Shown here: in pieces, positions 26,591 to 36,067 of the stretch
Position numbering within the stretch: position 1 is the stretch's first letter
Layout of the letters: each line of letters opens with the position of its first letter
Source: Shinella granuli
Lineage (GTDB): Bacteria; Pseudomonadota; Alphaproteobacteria; Rhizobiales; Rhizobiaceae
DNA length: 64,000 bases
Direction: 5' to 3'
Assembly (NCBI RefSeq): GCF_004341885.1
Contig: NZ_SLVX01000015.1
Span: 1 to 64,000 of the forward strand
Program-made: the position numbers and the translations under genes
Notes under the pieces: model-generated
Databases searched by the model: none
Told to the model about the DNA's origin: nothing
The model's input: the letters and a program-made list of their open reading frames with translations, nothing else

Positions 26591-28090
26591 TCAGGCCTTG
26601 CCGGCGATCAGCATGAAGGCCGGAACCTCGTCGCCGAAACCGAGCGGCGTCGGGCCGTCATCGTCGTCGCGGCGGTAACGGCTGCGGCGATCGCGGCTGT
26701 CGTCATTGGCCGGACGCGGTGCGGCATGGTTTGCGGCACGCGGATTGCGAGCGGGATTCTGCGGCCGCCCTTCCGCCTTGCGTTCAGCTTTCACGGCTTC
26801 CACCTTCTCTTCGCTCTCGCTGGTCTCGATGCGCGTTTCGGTTGCGCGGGGTTCGCCCTTGCGGCCACGGGAACGATCGCGGTCGCGGTCACGACCGCCC
26901 CGATCGCGGCCGCCACGGGGACGCTCGCGCTCCTCGCTCTCGGCCTGCGGCGGCAGGTCTTCGATGCCGCCGCTCAGCCATTCGATCTTCTGATCGATCA
27001 GCTTCTCGATGGCGTCGAGGAACTTCCCGTCGCGCTTGGATACCAGGGTGAAGGCGGCGCCCGAGCGGCCGGCACGGCCGGTGCGGCCGATGCGGTGGAC
27101 ATAGTCCTCGGCATGGATCGGGACGTCGAAGTTGAAGACGTGGCTCACATCCGGAATGTCGAGGCCGCGGGCCGCGACGTCGGATGCCACGAGAAGGGTG
27201 AGCTTGTTTTCCTTGAAATTGGCCAGCATCGTCGTGCGGGCCCGCTGGTCCATGTCGCCGTGCAGCGCGCCGACGGAGAAGCCGTGGCGGTCGAGCGAGC
27301 GGAAGAGTTCGGCGACGTCGACCTTGCGGTTGCAGAAGATGATGGCGTTCTTCAGGTCGTCCTGGGCGCGGATGAGATCGCGCAGCGTCGCGCGCTTCTC
27401 GTAGTCCTTGCCGTGCGTGGCGACGAGGCGCTGCGTCACGGTCTTGGCCGTGGAGGAGGGCGGTGCCACCTCGATGCGCTCGGGGTTCTGCAGGAAGCGG
27501 TCCGCGAGCTTCTGGATTTCCGGCGGCATGGTGGCCGAGAAGAACAGGGTCTGGCGGGTGAAGGGAATGAGCTTGGCGATGCGCTCGATGTCGGGGATGA
27601 AGCCCATGTCGAGCATGCGGTCCGCCTCGTCGATGACGAGGATCTCGACGCCGGTCATCAGCAGCTTGCCGCGCTCGCAATGGTCGAGCAGGCGGCCGGG
27701 GGTGCAGATCAGCACGTCCGCGCCGCGCTCCAGCTTGCGGTCCTGCTCGTCGAAGGAGACGCCGCCGATGAGGAGGGCGACGTTCAGCTTGTGGTTCTTG
27801 CCGTATTTCTCGAAGTTCTCCGCAACCTGGGCGGCAAGCTCGCGCGTCGGCTCCAGGATGAGCGTGCGCGGCATGCGGGCGCGGGCACGGCCCTTTTCGA
27901 GCAGCGTCAGCATCGGCAGAACGAAGGACGCGGTCTTGCCGGTGCCCGTCTGGGCGATGCCGAGAATGTCGCGCCGCGCTAGCGCCGGCGGAATGGCACC
28001 CGCCTGGATCGGGGTCGGGATCGTGTATCCCGCGTCGGTGACGGCGGACAGGACTTTCGGGCTCAGGCCAAGATCAGCAAAAGTGGTCAA
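26591..28090 (-). CDS. rhlE: RhlE-type DEAD-box RNA helicase
   Basis: About 499 residues from a TTG at 28090, giving MTTFADLGLSPKVLSAV, the normal family N-terminus. The longer reading frame to 28168 starts inside the -10 region of the promoter and is unlikely. Helicase motifs are complete: Q motif (PTPIQAG), AQTGTGKT, PTRELA, VIDEADRML, SATMP, and C-terminal HRIGRTGRAGRSG. The last 120 residues are Arg/Asp-rich low-complexity tail (RERPRGGRDRGGRD) typical of RNA-binding extensions. Probable roles are ribosome assembly, mRNA turnover or cold adaptation. Confidence 0.94.
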   Translation of the reverse strand: MTTFADLGLSPKVLSAVTDAGYTIPTPIQAGAIPPALARRDILGIAQTGTGKTASFVLPMLTLLEKGRARARMPRTLILEPTRELAAQVAENFEKYGKNHKLNVALLIGGVSFDEQDRKLERGADVLICTPGRLLDHCERGKLLMTGVEILVIDEADRMLDMGFIPDIERIAKLIPFTRQTLFFSATMPPEIQKLADRFLQNPERIEVAPPSSTAKTVTQRLVATHGKDYEKRATLRDLIRAQDDLKNAIIFCNRKVDVAELFRSLDRHGFSVGALHGDMDQRARTTMLANFKENKLTLLVASDVAARGLDIPDVSHVFNFDVPIHAEDYVHRIGRTGRAGRSGAAFTLVSKRDGKFLDAIEKLIDQKIEWLSGGIEDLPPQAESEERERPRGGRDRGGRDRDRDRSRGRKGEPRATETRIETSESEEKVEAVKAERKAEGRPQNPARNPRAANHAAPRPANDDSRDRRSRYRRDDDDGPTPLGFGDEVPAFMLIAGKA

Positions 28091-28166
28091 AGGGAAAACA
28101 GTTTCCGTTCCGGTTCTTGCGAACGCAATGGGTTTCAGCGGCCCTATCGCCGCGAGGATGCAGCGC

Positions 28167-28195
28167 AAATATGCCGAAAGTGCCGGAAAGTCAAG
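28167..28195 (-). promoter_or_regulatory. Promoter of rhlE
   Basis: On the minus strand CTTGAC (28195-28190) is followed after 17 bases by ATATTT (28172-28167). This resembles the rhizobial housekeeping consensus CTTGAC-N17-CTATAT. The start point would fall near 28160, leaving a leader of about 70 bases before the TTG start at 28090. Confidence 0.6.
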
Positions 28196-28283
28196 GAAAT
28201 CAGTGAATTTGGTAAATGCGCAAGCGATTTGAAGCCCATGGCCGATATTTTTGTCATACCAGAGCGCTTCACCTTGCGTTACG

Positions 28284-29561
28284 TCAATCCATATAGGTCG
28301 TCAGCTTCATGCCGGCGGTGAGGAAGCGCATGGGGTCGAGCGCCTTGCCGTCGCGGCGCACTTCATAGTGCAGATGCGGGCCTGTGGAGCGGCCCGTCGT
28401 GCCGGAAAGCCCGATCGGGGTGGAGGCTTCCACATGGTCGCCGACCTTGACGAGCACGCGGGAAAGGTGGGCGTAGCGCGTCGTCAGGCCGTTGCCGTGG
28501 TCGATTTCCACCATATTGCCATAGCCACCGTTGCGCGCGGCCACGACGACCGTGCCCGCGCCGGTTGCGCCGATCTGCGTGCCGGTGCGGGCGCGAAAGT
28601 CGATGCCGGCATGCAGCGCGAGGCGTCCGAGGAACGGGTCGGTGCGGTTGCCGAAACGGCTCGTGATGCTGCTGGCGGGCGAGGGGTTGCCGAAGGGCAG
28701 CTTTCGCGCGGTGCGGCGGGCATTGTCGAGGCGGTCCAATGCGGTGTCGAGATCGTTGATCGAGGTTTCGAACGGATCGGTGACGTCGACCGGTTCGACG
28801 AACGGGCCGCCGATCGCCGTTTCCGAATCGCCGCCCTCCGCCTTTTCGGCGACGTCGAAGCCGGTGCGGCGCAGGATGGTCTGGATGGCGTCGGCCGTTT
28901 CCGAGGCGCCGGCCGTCAGCGACTGGATTCGGTTGATCTGTTCGTGTTCCAGGTCCTTCAGCGAGAGCGTGACCTTGGAGAAGAGCCGGTCAGCGCGATC
29001 GGCGACCGATTCGTTCGTCGCGGCATAGGCAAGCTGCGCCGTTTTCTGCGAAGCGCTTCCGGTCGCGCCCATGATGGCATTGATGGCGCCCACCGCATCC
29101 GCCCGGCGCCCGTCCGTGACGGGAATCCCATCGGTAACGGGGGCGGCTGCGCCGGCATTTTCGGCGCGGTTCAGCAGGGCGTCGAGCTTGCCATGGCGGG
29201 CGGAGAGGGCGAGCTGTTGCTGCATCAGCTTCTCGACCTTCTCCTCGACGACCTGCTGGTCAAGGAGCTGGCGGCTGGTGACGCGGTCGACCTGTGCCCG
29301 CAGCGCGGAGATGCGGTCCTCATAATCGTGCTGCATGCGGGCCTGGCGCGCCATGGTGGCGCCGATCAGGTCGTCGCGCAGCACGAGATAGGACGTGGCG
29401 GCAAGGTAGCCGACGGTGAACATGCCGGCAAAGCAGAAGGCGACGGCAGCCATCCAGGGACGGATGGTCATGTGGCGGATCTTGTCGCCGCTCGCGAAGA
29501 TCACGACATGCTGCTGCGCACGCTTTCCGAAGACGCGGTTTTCAGGACGCTCCGCCACCAT
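28284..29561 (-). CDS. M23 (LytM-type) metallopeptidase with coiled coil
   Basis: A 425-residue protein anchored by one membrane helix (about 36-58, MAAVAFCFAGMFTVGYLAA region). A coiled coil follows (about 70-130). The C-terminal LytM domain keeps the zinc ligands H and D of LHAGIDFRA and the HLHYE motif. Such proteins cleave peptidoglycan cross-links or, if inactive, activate amidases; here the metal residues are present. A GGGGAGCAA ribosome site precedes the ATG at 29561. Resembles division-associated EnvC/NlpD-like or DipM-like proteins in architecture, without LysM repeats. Confidence 0.9.
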   Translation of the reverse strand: MVAERPENRVFGKRAQQHVVIFASGDKIRHMTIRPWMAAVAFCFAGMFTVGYLAATSYLVLRDDLIGATMARQARMQHDYEDRISALRAQVDRVTSRQLLDQQVVEEKVEKLMQQQLALSARHGKLDALLNRAENAGAAAPVTDGIPVTDGRRADAVGAINAIMGATGSASQKTAQLAYAATNESVADRADRLFSKVTLSLKDLEHEQINRIQSLTAGASETADAIQTILRRTGFDVAEKAEGGDSETAIGGPFVEPVDVTDPFETSINDLDTALDRLDNARRTARKLPFGNPSPASSITSRFGNRTDPFLGRLALHAGIDFRARTGTQIGATGAGTVVVAARNGGYGNMVEIDHGNGLTTRYAHLSRVLVKVGDHVEASTPIGLSGTTGRSTGPHLHYEVRRDGKALDPMRFLTAGMKLTTYMD

Positions 29562-29654
29562 TTGCTCCCCGACCGATTCTTGAAGGTCTCGTGCCGGAAT
29601 TACACATTGTTAGGGTTAACAAAGGCTTTCCCGGCGGGTTGCGGGCGAGGAATA

Positions 29655-30482
29655 TCAGCTTTGGCTGACGGAAACGAGCGAACGGTAGAAGGAAGGCGTC
29701 AGGCCGGCTTCGGCCCGCGCGACATCGTTGAAGGGCGGCTTGAGCGGCCCGCGGAAGTTCGTGCGTACCAGTTCCCTGAAGGTGGCCGAAGGGTCCTTCT
29801 TCTCGCGGGCGCAGAGGAAGCGGAACCATTTGGCGCCCACCGCCACATGGCCCTTCTCGTCGTTGTAGATGATGTCGAGGATGTCGGCGCTGGCGTCGTC
29901 CCCGGTCTCGCGCATCTTGGCCTGCAGCGTCGGTGTCACGTCGAGCCCGCGCGCCTCCAGGATCAGCGGCACGACGGCAAGGCGCGCGGTCAGGTCGTTG
30001 CGCGTGTCGTGCGCGGCCTGCCAGAGCCCGTCATGGGCCGGCAGGTCGCCATAATCGGCGCCGAGGTCGCGCAGGCGATCGCGGATCAGCCGGAAATGCT
30101 TGGCCTCCTCGAAGGCCACCTGCATCCAGCCGTCGAAGAAGGAATGCGGCACGCGCTCCGTCGTGAAGCGCGCGACGATGTCGAGCGCGAGGTCGACGGC
30201 ATTGAGCTCGATATGGGCCAGCGCATGGAGAAGCGCGATGCGGCCCTTCAGCGTGTGCAGCGAGCGCTTCTCCATGTGCCTGGGCGGAATGAGCTCCGGT
30301 CTTTCCGGCCGGCCGGGCCGCGCCGGCAGGACCGGGTCGCGCGGCGAGCGCATCGAAAGTGTGCGGGCGAACCAGCGGCGTGCGGTCTCCTGCGCGAGCG
30401 CCGTCTTCAGGTCGAGATCGGCGGCCGCAATGGCCGCCGTGGTGCCGCCCCGAAGGCTTTTGATATGGGGAAGTTCCGTCAT
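29655..30482 (-). CDS. DUF455 ferritin-like protein
   Basis: A 275-residue protein from the ATG at 30482 (the frame extends to 30542 without support). It has a ferritin-like diiron helical bundle: AHIELNAVDLALD, then AFEEAKHFRLI and YNDEKGHVAVG supply Glu/His ligands in the E-x2-H spacing. DUF455 is related to MiaE-like tRNA hydroxylases and is otherwise uncharacterised. The metal ligands look intact, suggesting an oxygen- or peroxide-using enzyme. It is followed downstream by the M23 gene and preceded by the peroxiredoxin gene on the same strand. Confidence 0.85.
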   Translation of the reverse strand: MTELPHIKSLRGGTTAAIAAADLDLKTALAQETARRWFARTLSMRSPRDPVLPARPGRPERPELIPPRHMEKRSLHTLKGRIALLHALAHIELNAVDLALDIVARFTTERVPHSFFDGWMQVAFEEAKHFRLIRDRLRDLGADYGDLPAHDGLWQAAHDTRNDLTARLAVVPLILEARGLDVTPTLQAKMRETGDDASADILDIIYNDEKGHVAVGAKWFRFLCAREKKDPSATFRELVRTNFRGPLKPPFNDVARAEAGLTPSFYRSLVSVSQS

Positions 30483-30504
30483 TTCAATTATTTGCCTTGA
30501 AAAT

Positions 30505-30972
30505 TTAAAGCTTTCTGGCGGTTTCCAGCACGGCCTCGACATGGCCCTTGACCTTCACCTTCGGCCAGATCTCGGCGATCTTGCCGTTGGCGTCAACGAG
30601 CACGGTCGTGCGCTCGACGCCCATATAGGTGCGGCCATACATGCTCTTTTCCTTCCAGACACCGTAAGCCTCCAGCGTCTGGAGGCTCTCGTCCGAGGCG
30701 AGCGGCACGCCGAGCGCGTGTTTTGCGACGAACTTGTCGTGCTTCTTCACCGGATCGGGCGAAAGGCCGATGAGGGCGACGCCGGCGGCCTCGAAATCCG
30801 CTTTCGCGGCGGTAAAATCCTTCGCTTCCGTCGTGCAGCCTTCCGTGTCATCCTTGGGATAGAAGAAGAGGACGACGGGCCGGCCGCGGAATGCGGAGAG
30901 CGAAATGGTGCCGCCGCCATCGCGCGGAAGGGTGAAGTCCGGAGCTTCGACGCCCGGAGCCAGTTCTGCCAT
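30505..30972 (-). CDS. PrxQ/BCP-type peroxiredoxin with one cysteine
   Basis: A 155-residue thiol peroxidase of the PrxQ (bacterioferritin co-migratory protein) class. The peroxidatic Cys is in DDTEGCTTEAKDF. In the usual two-Cys PrxQ the resolving Cys lies five residues later; here that position is Lys, and there is no other cysteine in the chain. It would therefore need an external thiol for turnover. Family fold landmarks: FFYPKDD, LIGLSPDPVKKHDKF and the GVERTTVLVD block. ATG at 30972; the frame extending to 31080 crosses the divergent promoter region. Confidence 0.93.
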   Translation of the reverse strand: MAELAPGVEAPDFTLPRDGGGTISLSAFRGRPVVLFFYPKDDTEGCTTEAKDFTAAKADFEAAGVALIGLSPDPVKKHDKFVAKHALGVPLASDESLQTLEAYGVWKEKSMYGRTYMGVERTTVLVDANGKIAEIWPKVKVKGHVEAVLETARKL

Positions 30973-31121
30973 GGGATTTCCTTTCTTTGGCCGGCTTTTT
31001 GAGTCAAGGAGCCGGCCTCCCGATATATAGTGGCAGGCAGAATCGTCCAGCGGCGAGCGGACGGCAGGCAGCGATTCCATGGGATAACGCTGCGCAATGG
31101 GGCAAAGGAAACCAGCACGAG

Positions 31122-34100
31122 ATGGCAGAACTCCGCGACGAGAAGGTCGTGTTCCGCAGAAAGGACATCGTTCCGCTGCACGAACTGCCGTCCGCGCAGG
31201 CGCATGACCCCATCGTCCTGCACGCGGTCGAGGCGAGCCGCACCGGCATCGCCTGCCGCATCATTGCCGCCACCGTCGCGCTCGTCCTGTTTCTCGGCGC
31301 CGTGCTCATCGGCCTCGTCGAGACCGGCCTCTTCGACAGCACGCTGAACGCGCGGGCCGTTGCCGCGCTCAACCAGGCACTCGGCACGCGCTACCGCGCC
31401 TCCGTCGACCACACCGTGCTGCGGCTTGCCGGTTTCAACGGGTTCGCGCTGAAGGCGGAGAATGTCCGCATCGTCGAGGTCGAATCCGGCAAGGAACTGG
31501 CGACGACCGATTCGATCGGCATCGTGCTCGACCCGCTCGGGCTCGCCTCCGGCCGCATCGCCGTCTCGCGGCTCGATGTGGACGGCGCGATGTTCAATGC
31601 CGCGCTGCTGCCGAAGAGCAAGCCGCTCGACCTGGCGGCGCTGCGCATTTCCGACGTGCCGGACTATCTCGAAACCACCTTCGAGCGGCTCGACGGCGTC
31701 AGCCACCTCATCGACACGAACGGCATGCAGACCGTCAAGGCGTCCGACCTCGGCGCGACCTTCCAGGGGCCGGACGGCAAGGCGGTGACGCTGGCCATCG
31801 CCAGCCTGCAGTTCACCCGCGACGGCGACGGCACCATGTCGATCGACGGGCATTTCACGATGGATGGCGCCGAGGGCGAGATCGACCTGACCGCCTCGGG
31901 CGCCGAGGGATCCGTCCGCACGCTGGACGGGTCGATCCGCAATGTGGCGCTCGGGAAATTCCTGCTCGGCAACGATGTCAACGGCAATGTGCATGCCGGC
32001 GTCGACACGACGGCGGATGTCTCGGTCCATGCGGTGCGCGAGATCGACGGGACGAAGCCCGAACTCGGCCTCGACGTCGCGCTCGCCGCGGGCTCCGTCT
32101 ATGGCGATGGCATTGCGGCGGAGCTGCGCCCGTCCACCCTCACGGTCGGCTACAATTTCGACAAGGGCTCGATCGAGCTCGCCTCCCAGGATGCCGGCGT
32201 CGGCCAGTCGCATTTTCCCTTCACCGGCGGCCTCATCGACCTCGACCGGGTCTCCGACCGGCCGGACAAGGGGTTCGCCATCGACCTCGTCTTCAGCAAC
32301 GCGGTGAGCCGTCCCGTCGATTCCAGCGAGGCACCGATCCGTTTCGATGCCAAGGTCAACGGCTACTATCTTCCGAAGACGAAGAACCTGCTGTTCGAGG
32401 AGATGGCCGTCTCCAGCGAGAAGGGCAATGTCGCCGGCTCGCTGGCCATGCGCTTCGGCGAGCGGGACCCGGAGATCAGCTTCGTGATGATCGCCAGCGA
32501 GCTGGAATCGGCCGCGGTCAAGCAGTTCTGGCCGTTCTGGATGGCCAAGACGGCGCGTAGCTGGGTGATCAAGAACATTTTCGGCGGCACCGTCACCAAT
32601 GGCCGCATCGAATTCTACCTTGCCGAAGGCCGCGAGCGCCTGCCGGGCGTGCCGATGCATCTCGGTCCGGAGGAGTTGAAGATCGACTTCGACATCGAGG
32701 GTGCGCGCATGAACGTCGCCGGCGAAATCCCGCCGCTGCGCGACACGTCCGGCAAATTTCGCCTGCGCGGGCCGCGCACGGAGATCGCGATCAACGGCGG
32801 CACGGCCTATTTCCCGTCCGGCCGCTCCGTCGCGCTGACCGGCGGCACCTTCGTGCTGCCCGACAACTACAGCAAGCCGCTGATGGCGGACATGGACATC
32901 GATGTCGCCGGCAATGCCGACGCCATCGCCGAACTGGTGACCTACCGGCCGATCCGCGCCCTGCCGGCGACCGGCTTTGCGCCAAATGATTTCAGCGGCC
33001 AGGTGAAGGCCAAGGTGAAGGCGCATTTCGGCGTCATCGCCGCCCACGACCCGCCGCCGCCGCAATGGACGGCGGCCCTGACGCTCGACGATGTCGACCT
33101 CGCCAAGCCGATCGCCGGGCGCACCGTGACGGGCCTGCGCGGCCTTCTCGCCATCGATCCCCAGAAGGCCGACCTCAAGGCCAGGGGCGATATCGATGGC
33201 GTGACGCTCGACCTCGAACTGGCCGAGCCCGTCGGCAAGGCCGCCGGCTTCAAGCGCAGGACGGTGCTGTCCGGCACGCTCGACAACAAGGACCGCCGCA
33301 AGCTGCTGCCGGGCCTGGAGGACGTGGTCGAGGGGCCTGTCGAGGTGCGGCTGGAGCAGGAGGGCGACGGGCCGCGCACGGTGGAGGCGGATGTCGGCTC
33401 CGCCGCGGTCTCCATTCCGTGGATCGGCTGGACCAAGGGGGCGGGCATCGGCGGCAAGGTCACGCTGACGGCGGACACGAAGGAGGGCGTCACCCGCGTC
33501 TCCGATTTCCGCTTTGCCGGCGACGGGTTCAACGTGGCGGGCAATCTCACCTTCCGCGGCGCGCGGCTCGACGCGGCGAACTTCTCCACCGTCCGGCTTT
33601 CGGCCGACGACCGGTTCCGCCTGAAGGTGGAGCGCGGAAAGTCCGGCTATTCGGTCGTGGCGGATGGCGAGGCGGCCGATGTGCGCGCCGTACTGGCGCG
33701 CCTCAAGAATGCGACCGGCGGTGGCGGCGAGAAGCAGGACGTCACCATCCGGGCCGATCTCGCACGGGCCGTCGGCTTCAATGGCGAAACGCTCTCCAAT
33801 GTCAGCTTCCGCTACAGCACGGCGGGCAGCCGCATTTCGGGCGTGGACCTCTCGGCGGTGACGAAGAGCGGCGCGCCCGTCGTGGCGCAACTTGCCAGCA
33901 ATGGCGGCGCGGACGCTATCCAGCTCACCAGCGGCGATGCCGGTGCTGTCGCCCGTTTTGCCGATGTCTACAGCCACATGCGCGGCGGTCTCCTCAATGT
34001 CCGACTGCGCGAGACGGCGGGCAGCGGCTGGCGCGGATCCGTCGATATCAGGAACTTCTCGCTCGTCGGGGAGGAGCGCCTGCGCTCGCTCGTCTCGACG

Positions 34101-34508
34101 CCGGCCGGCGAAAGCGGGCGCAGCCTCAACGAAGCGGTGCGCCGCGAGATCGATGTCAGCGCCGTGAAATTCTCCCGCGGCTTTGCCCAGATACGCACCG
34201 GCGGCGGTGCGCTAAGCCTCGAAAACGGCGTGGTGCGCGGCGAAACGGTCGGCGCCACCTTCCAGGGCACGGTGCGCGATGCCAATGGCCGCACGGACAT
34301 GACCGGCACCTTCATGCCGGCCTACGGCCTCAACCGGCTGTTCGCCGAACTGCCGCTGATCGGCATCCTGCTCGGCAACGGCAACGACCGCGGCCTGATC
34401 GGCATCACCTTCAAGCTCTCCGGTCCCTTCGACAAGCCGAAGCTGACGATCAACCCGCTGTCGATCATCGCCCCCGGCGTCTTCCGCAACATCTTCGAAT
34501 TCCAATGA
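31122..34508 (+). CDS. Large AsmA-like/DUF3971 envelope protein
   Basis: An 1128-residue protein with one N-terminal membrane helix (about 46-68, IIAATVALVLFLGAVLIGLV) and a very long repetitive beta-rich periplasmic part. The C-terminus (LSGPFDKPKLTINPLSIIAP) is the AsmA-like/DUF3971 tail seen in YhdP/TamB-type proteins, which form long grooved rods proposed to carry phospholipids between membranes. No enzyme motif is seen. An AAGGAA site about 10 bases upstream supports the ATG at 31122. It is divergent from the peroxiredoxin gene and ends at a strong hairpin. Confidence 0.85.
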   Translation: MAELRDEKVVFRRKDIVPLHELPSAQAHDPIVLHAVEASRTGIACRIIAATVALVLFLGAVLIGLVETGLFDSTLNARAVAALNQALGTRYRASVDHTVLRLAGFNGFALKAENVRIVEVESGKELATTDSIGIVLDPLGLASGRIAVSRLDVDGAMFNAALLPKSKPLDLAALRISDVPDYLETTFERLDGVSHLIDTNGMQTVKASDLGATFQGPDGKAVTLAIASLQFTRDGDGTMSIDGHFTMDGAEGEIDLTASGAEGSVRTLDGSIRNVALGKFLLGNDVNGNVHAGVDTTADVSVHAVREIDGTKPELGLDVALAAGSVYGDGIAAELRPSTLTVGYNFDKGSIELASQDAGVGQSHFPFTGGLIDLDRVSDRPDKGFAIDLVFSNAVSRPVDSSEAPIRFDAKVNGYYLPKTKNLLFEEMAVSSEKGNVAGSLAMRFGERDPEISFVMIASELESAAVKQFWPFWMAKTARSWVIKNIFGGTVTNGRIEFYLAEGRERLPGVPMHLGPEELKIDFDIEGARMNVAGEIPPLRDTSGKFRLRGPRTEIAINGGTAYFPSGRSVALTGGTFVLPDNYSKPLMADMDIDVAGNADAIAELVTYRPIRALPATGFAPNDFSGQVKAKVKAHFGVIAAHDPPPPQWTAALTLDDVDLAKPIAGRTVTGLRGLLAIDPQKADLKARGDIDGVTLDLELAEPVGKAAGFKRRTVLSGTLDNKDRRKLLPGLEDVVEGPVEVRLEQEGDGPRTVEADVGSAAVSIPWIGWTKGAGIGGKVTLTADTKEGVTRVSDFRFAGDGFNVAGNLTFRGARLDAANFSTVRLSADDRFRLKVERGKSGYSVVADGEAADVRAVLARLKNATGGGGEKQDVTIRADLARAVGFNGETLSNVSFRYSTAGSRISGVDLSAVTKSGAPVVAQLASNGGADAIQLTSGDAGAVARFADVYSHMRGGLLNVRLRETAGSGWRGSVDIRNFSLVGEERLRSLVSTPAGESGRSLNEAVRREIDVSAVKFSRGFAQIRTGGGALSLENGVVRGETVGATFQGTVRDANGRTDMTGTFMPAYGLNRLFAELPLIGILLGNGNDRGLIGITFKLSGPFDKPKLTINPLSIIAPGVFRNIFEFQ

Positions 34509-34510
34509 AA

Positions 34511-34532
34511 AAGGCCGCCCGGAGGCGGCCTT
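34511..34532. terminator. Intrinsic terminator hairpin
   Basis: AAGGCCGCC pairs with GGCGGCCTT around loop CGGA immediately after the AsmA-like stop. On the minus strand it is followed by TTTTTCATTGG, the better T-run, so it may end the tyrS transcript as well as the AsmA-like mRNA. Confidence 0.75.
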
Positions 34533-34568
34533 CGATCTGGTGGCAAGGTCCGCAAACCTCTCCTCCTA

Positions 34569-34646
34569 CGTCATGGTCGGGCTTAAACCCGACCATCCAC
34601 AACCCGTTGAAAAGAATGGATCCCCGGGTCGAGCCCGAGGATGACG
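34569..34646. repeat. Mosaic palindromic intergenic repeat, copy A
   Basis: A 78-bp element bounded by CGTCAT and ATGACG. It contains two internal palindromes: GGTCGGGCTTAAACCCGACC and CCCGGGTCGAGCCCGAGG. A second copy with the same ends and an exchanged GGTCGGG/CCCGACC arm lies at 49335-49414. Both sit between the end of a minus-strand gene and its terminator. Rhizobial dispersed repeat; I cannot give it a formal name. Confidence 0.75.
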
Positions 34647-34672
34647 GAGTGCTTGGAGCGATGTCTGCCATC

Positions 34673-34705
34673 AAACTGAAGGCCGCCTGGAGAGGCCTTC
34701 AGTTT
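34673..34705 (-). terminator. Hairpin directly downstream of tyrS
   Basis: AAACTGAAGGCC pairs perfectly (12 bp) with GGCCTTCAGTTT around a nine-base loop, 12 bases past the tyrS stop. The following bases on the minus strand (GATGGC) lack a T-run, so it may stabilise the mRNA end rather than terminate. Confidence 0.65.
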
Positions 34706-34716
34706 CGTTTGCCCGG

Positions 34717-35970
34717 TCAGGCCGGACGCACCAGGATGTGCTTCTTCTTGCCCAGCGACAGCTTGACGACGCCGTCGGCGGAAACGTCGGCGCTGCCGAT
34801 GACGCGGCGCTCGTCGGAAACGGTGGCATCGTTGATGCGCACCGCGCCGCCCTGCACATGGCGGCGGGCTTCGCCGTTGGAGGCGGCAAGGCCGGCCTTG
34901 ACGATGAGGGTGAGGAGGCCGATGCCGGCTTCGAGCTCACCGGCGGACACCGCGATCGACGGCAGGTTTTCGGCGATCGCGCCTTCCTCGAAGGTCTTGC
35001 GCGCGGTCTCGGCGGCCTGTTCGGCGGCCTCGCGGCCGTGCAGCATCGCCGTCACCTCGGTGGCGAGGACCTTCTTCACCTCGTTGATCTCGGCGCCGCC
35101 GAGCGCGGAGAGCCGGGCGATCTCGTCCATCGGCAGCGTCGTGTAGAGCTTCAGGAAGCGCGAGACGTCCGCATCCTCGGTATTGCGCCAGTACTGCCAG
35201 AAGTCATAGGCCGACAGCATGTCCGGGTTGAGCCAGACGGCGCCGGAGAGCGACTTGCCCATCTTGGCGCCCGACGCGGTCGTCAGGAGCGGCGAGGTCA
35301 GCGCGTAGAGCTGCGGCGTGCCCATGCGGTGGCCGAGGTCGATGCCGTTGATGATATTGCCCCACTGGTCCGAGCCGCCCATCTGCAGGCGCACGTCGTA
35401 GCGCTTGTTCAGCTCGACGAAGTCGTAGGCCTGCAGGATCATGTAGTTGAATTCGAGGAAGGACAGCGAATGCTCACGGTCGAGGCGCAGCTTCACGCTG
35501 TCGAAGGAGAGCATGCGGTTGACGGAGAAATGCCGGCCGACATCGCGCAGGAATTCGAGGTAGTTGATGCCGAGCAGCCAGTCGGCATTGTTGATCATCA
35601 ATGCGTCCTTCGGGCCCTCGCCATAGGTGAGGTAGTTCGAGAAGACCTTCTTGATGCTGGCGATGTTGCTGTTGATCGTGTCCGGCGTCATCAACTGGCG
35701 CGCCTCGTCCTTGAAGGACGGGTCGCCGACCATGCCGGTGCCGCCGCCCATCAGCGAGACCGGGCGGTGGCCGGTCTTCTGGAACCAGTGCAGCAGCATG
35801 ATCTGGATGAGGCCGCCGGCATGCAGGCTCGGCGCCGTCGGATCGAAGCCGATATAGGCCGTCACGGTTTCCTTGGCGAGAAGGTCGTCGAGGCCGGTTT
35901 CATCGGAGATCTGGTGGATGAAGCCGCGCTCTTTCAGCGTGCGAAGGAAATCGGATTTGAATTCGGACAT
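34717..35970 (-). CDS. tyrS: Tyrosyl-tRNA synthetase
   Basis: A 417-residue class I synthetase attaching tyrosine to tRNA-Tyr. Start [17 protein letters not shown] at 35970; earlier codons to 36054 are leader. Motifs: a HIGH-equivalent region beginning [14 protein letters not shown], tyrosine-site [10 protein letters not shown]-like [10 protein letters not shown], and the KMSKS-equivalent [10 protein letters not shown]. An S4 RNA-binding domain occupies the last 60 residues ([20 protein letters not shown]). Divergent from anmK across a short gap with a perfect inverted repeat. Confidence 0.97.
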   Translation of the reverse strand: MSEFKSDFLRTLKERGFIHQISDETGLDDLLAKETVTAYIGFDPTAPSLHAGGLIQIMLLHWFQKTGHRPVSLMGGGTGMVGDPSFKDEARQLMTPDTINSNIASIKKVFSNYLTYGEGPKDALMINNADWLLGINYLEFLRDVGRHFSVNRMLSFDSVKLRLDREHSLSFLEFNYMILQAYDFVELNKRYDVRLQMGGSDQWGNIINGIDLGHRMGTPQLYALTSPLLTTASGAKMGKSLSGAVWLNPDMLSAYDFWQYWRNTEDADVSRFLKLYTTLPMDEIARLSALGGAEINEVKKVLATEVTAMLHGREAAEQAAETARKTFEEGAIAENLPSIAVSAGELEAGIGLLTLIVKAGLAASNGEARRHVQGGAVRINDATVSDERRVIGSADVSADGVVKLSLGKKKHILVRPA

Positions 35971-36067
35971 GGCCTGTCTCTCTTGCCGGGATGCTTTGGG
36001 CGGGATGTTGGCGGCCGGAGATAATTTTCCGGCGGACCGCCGGGCGTTTAGCACTGTTTCACCGCAT

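Noticed and set aside
28090-28168. Longer N-terminus for the RhlE helicase
   Set aside because: The TTG at 28168 sits in the -10 region of the apparent promoter, and the added residues do not match the family.
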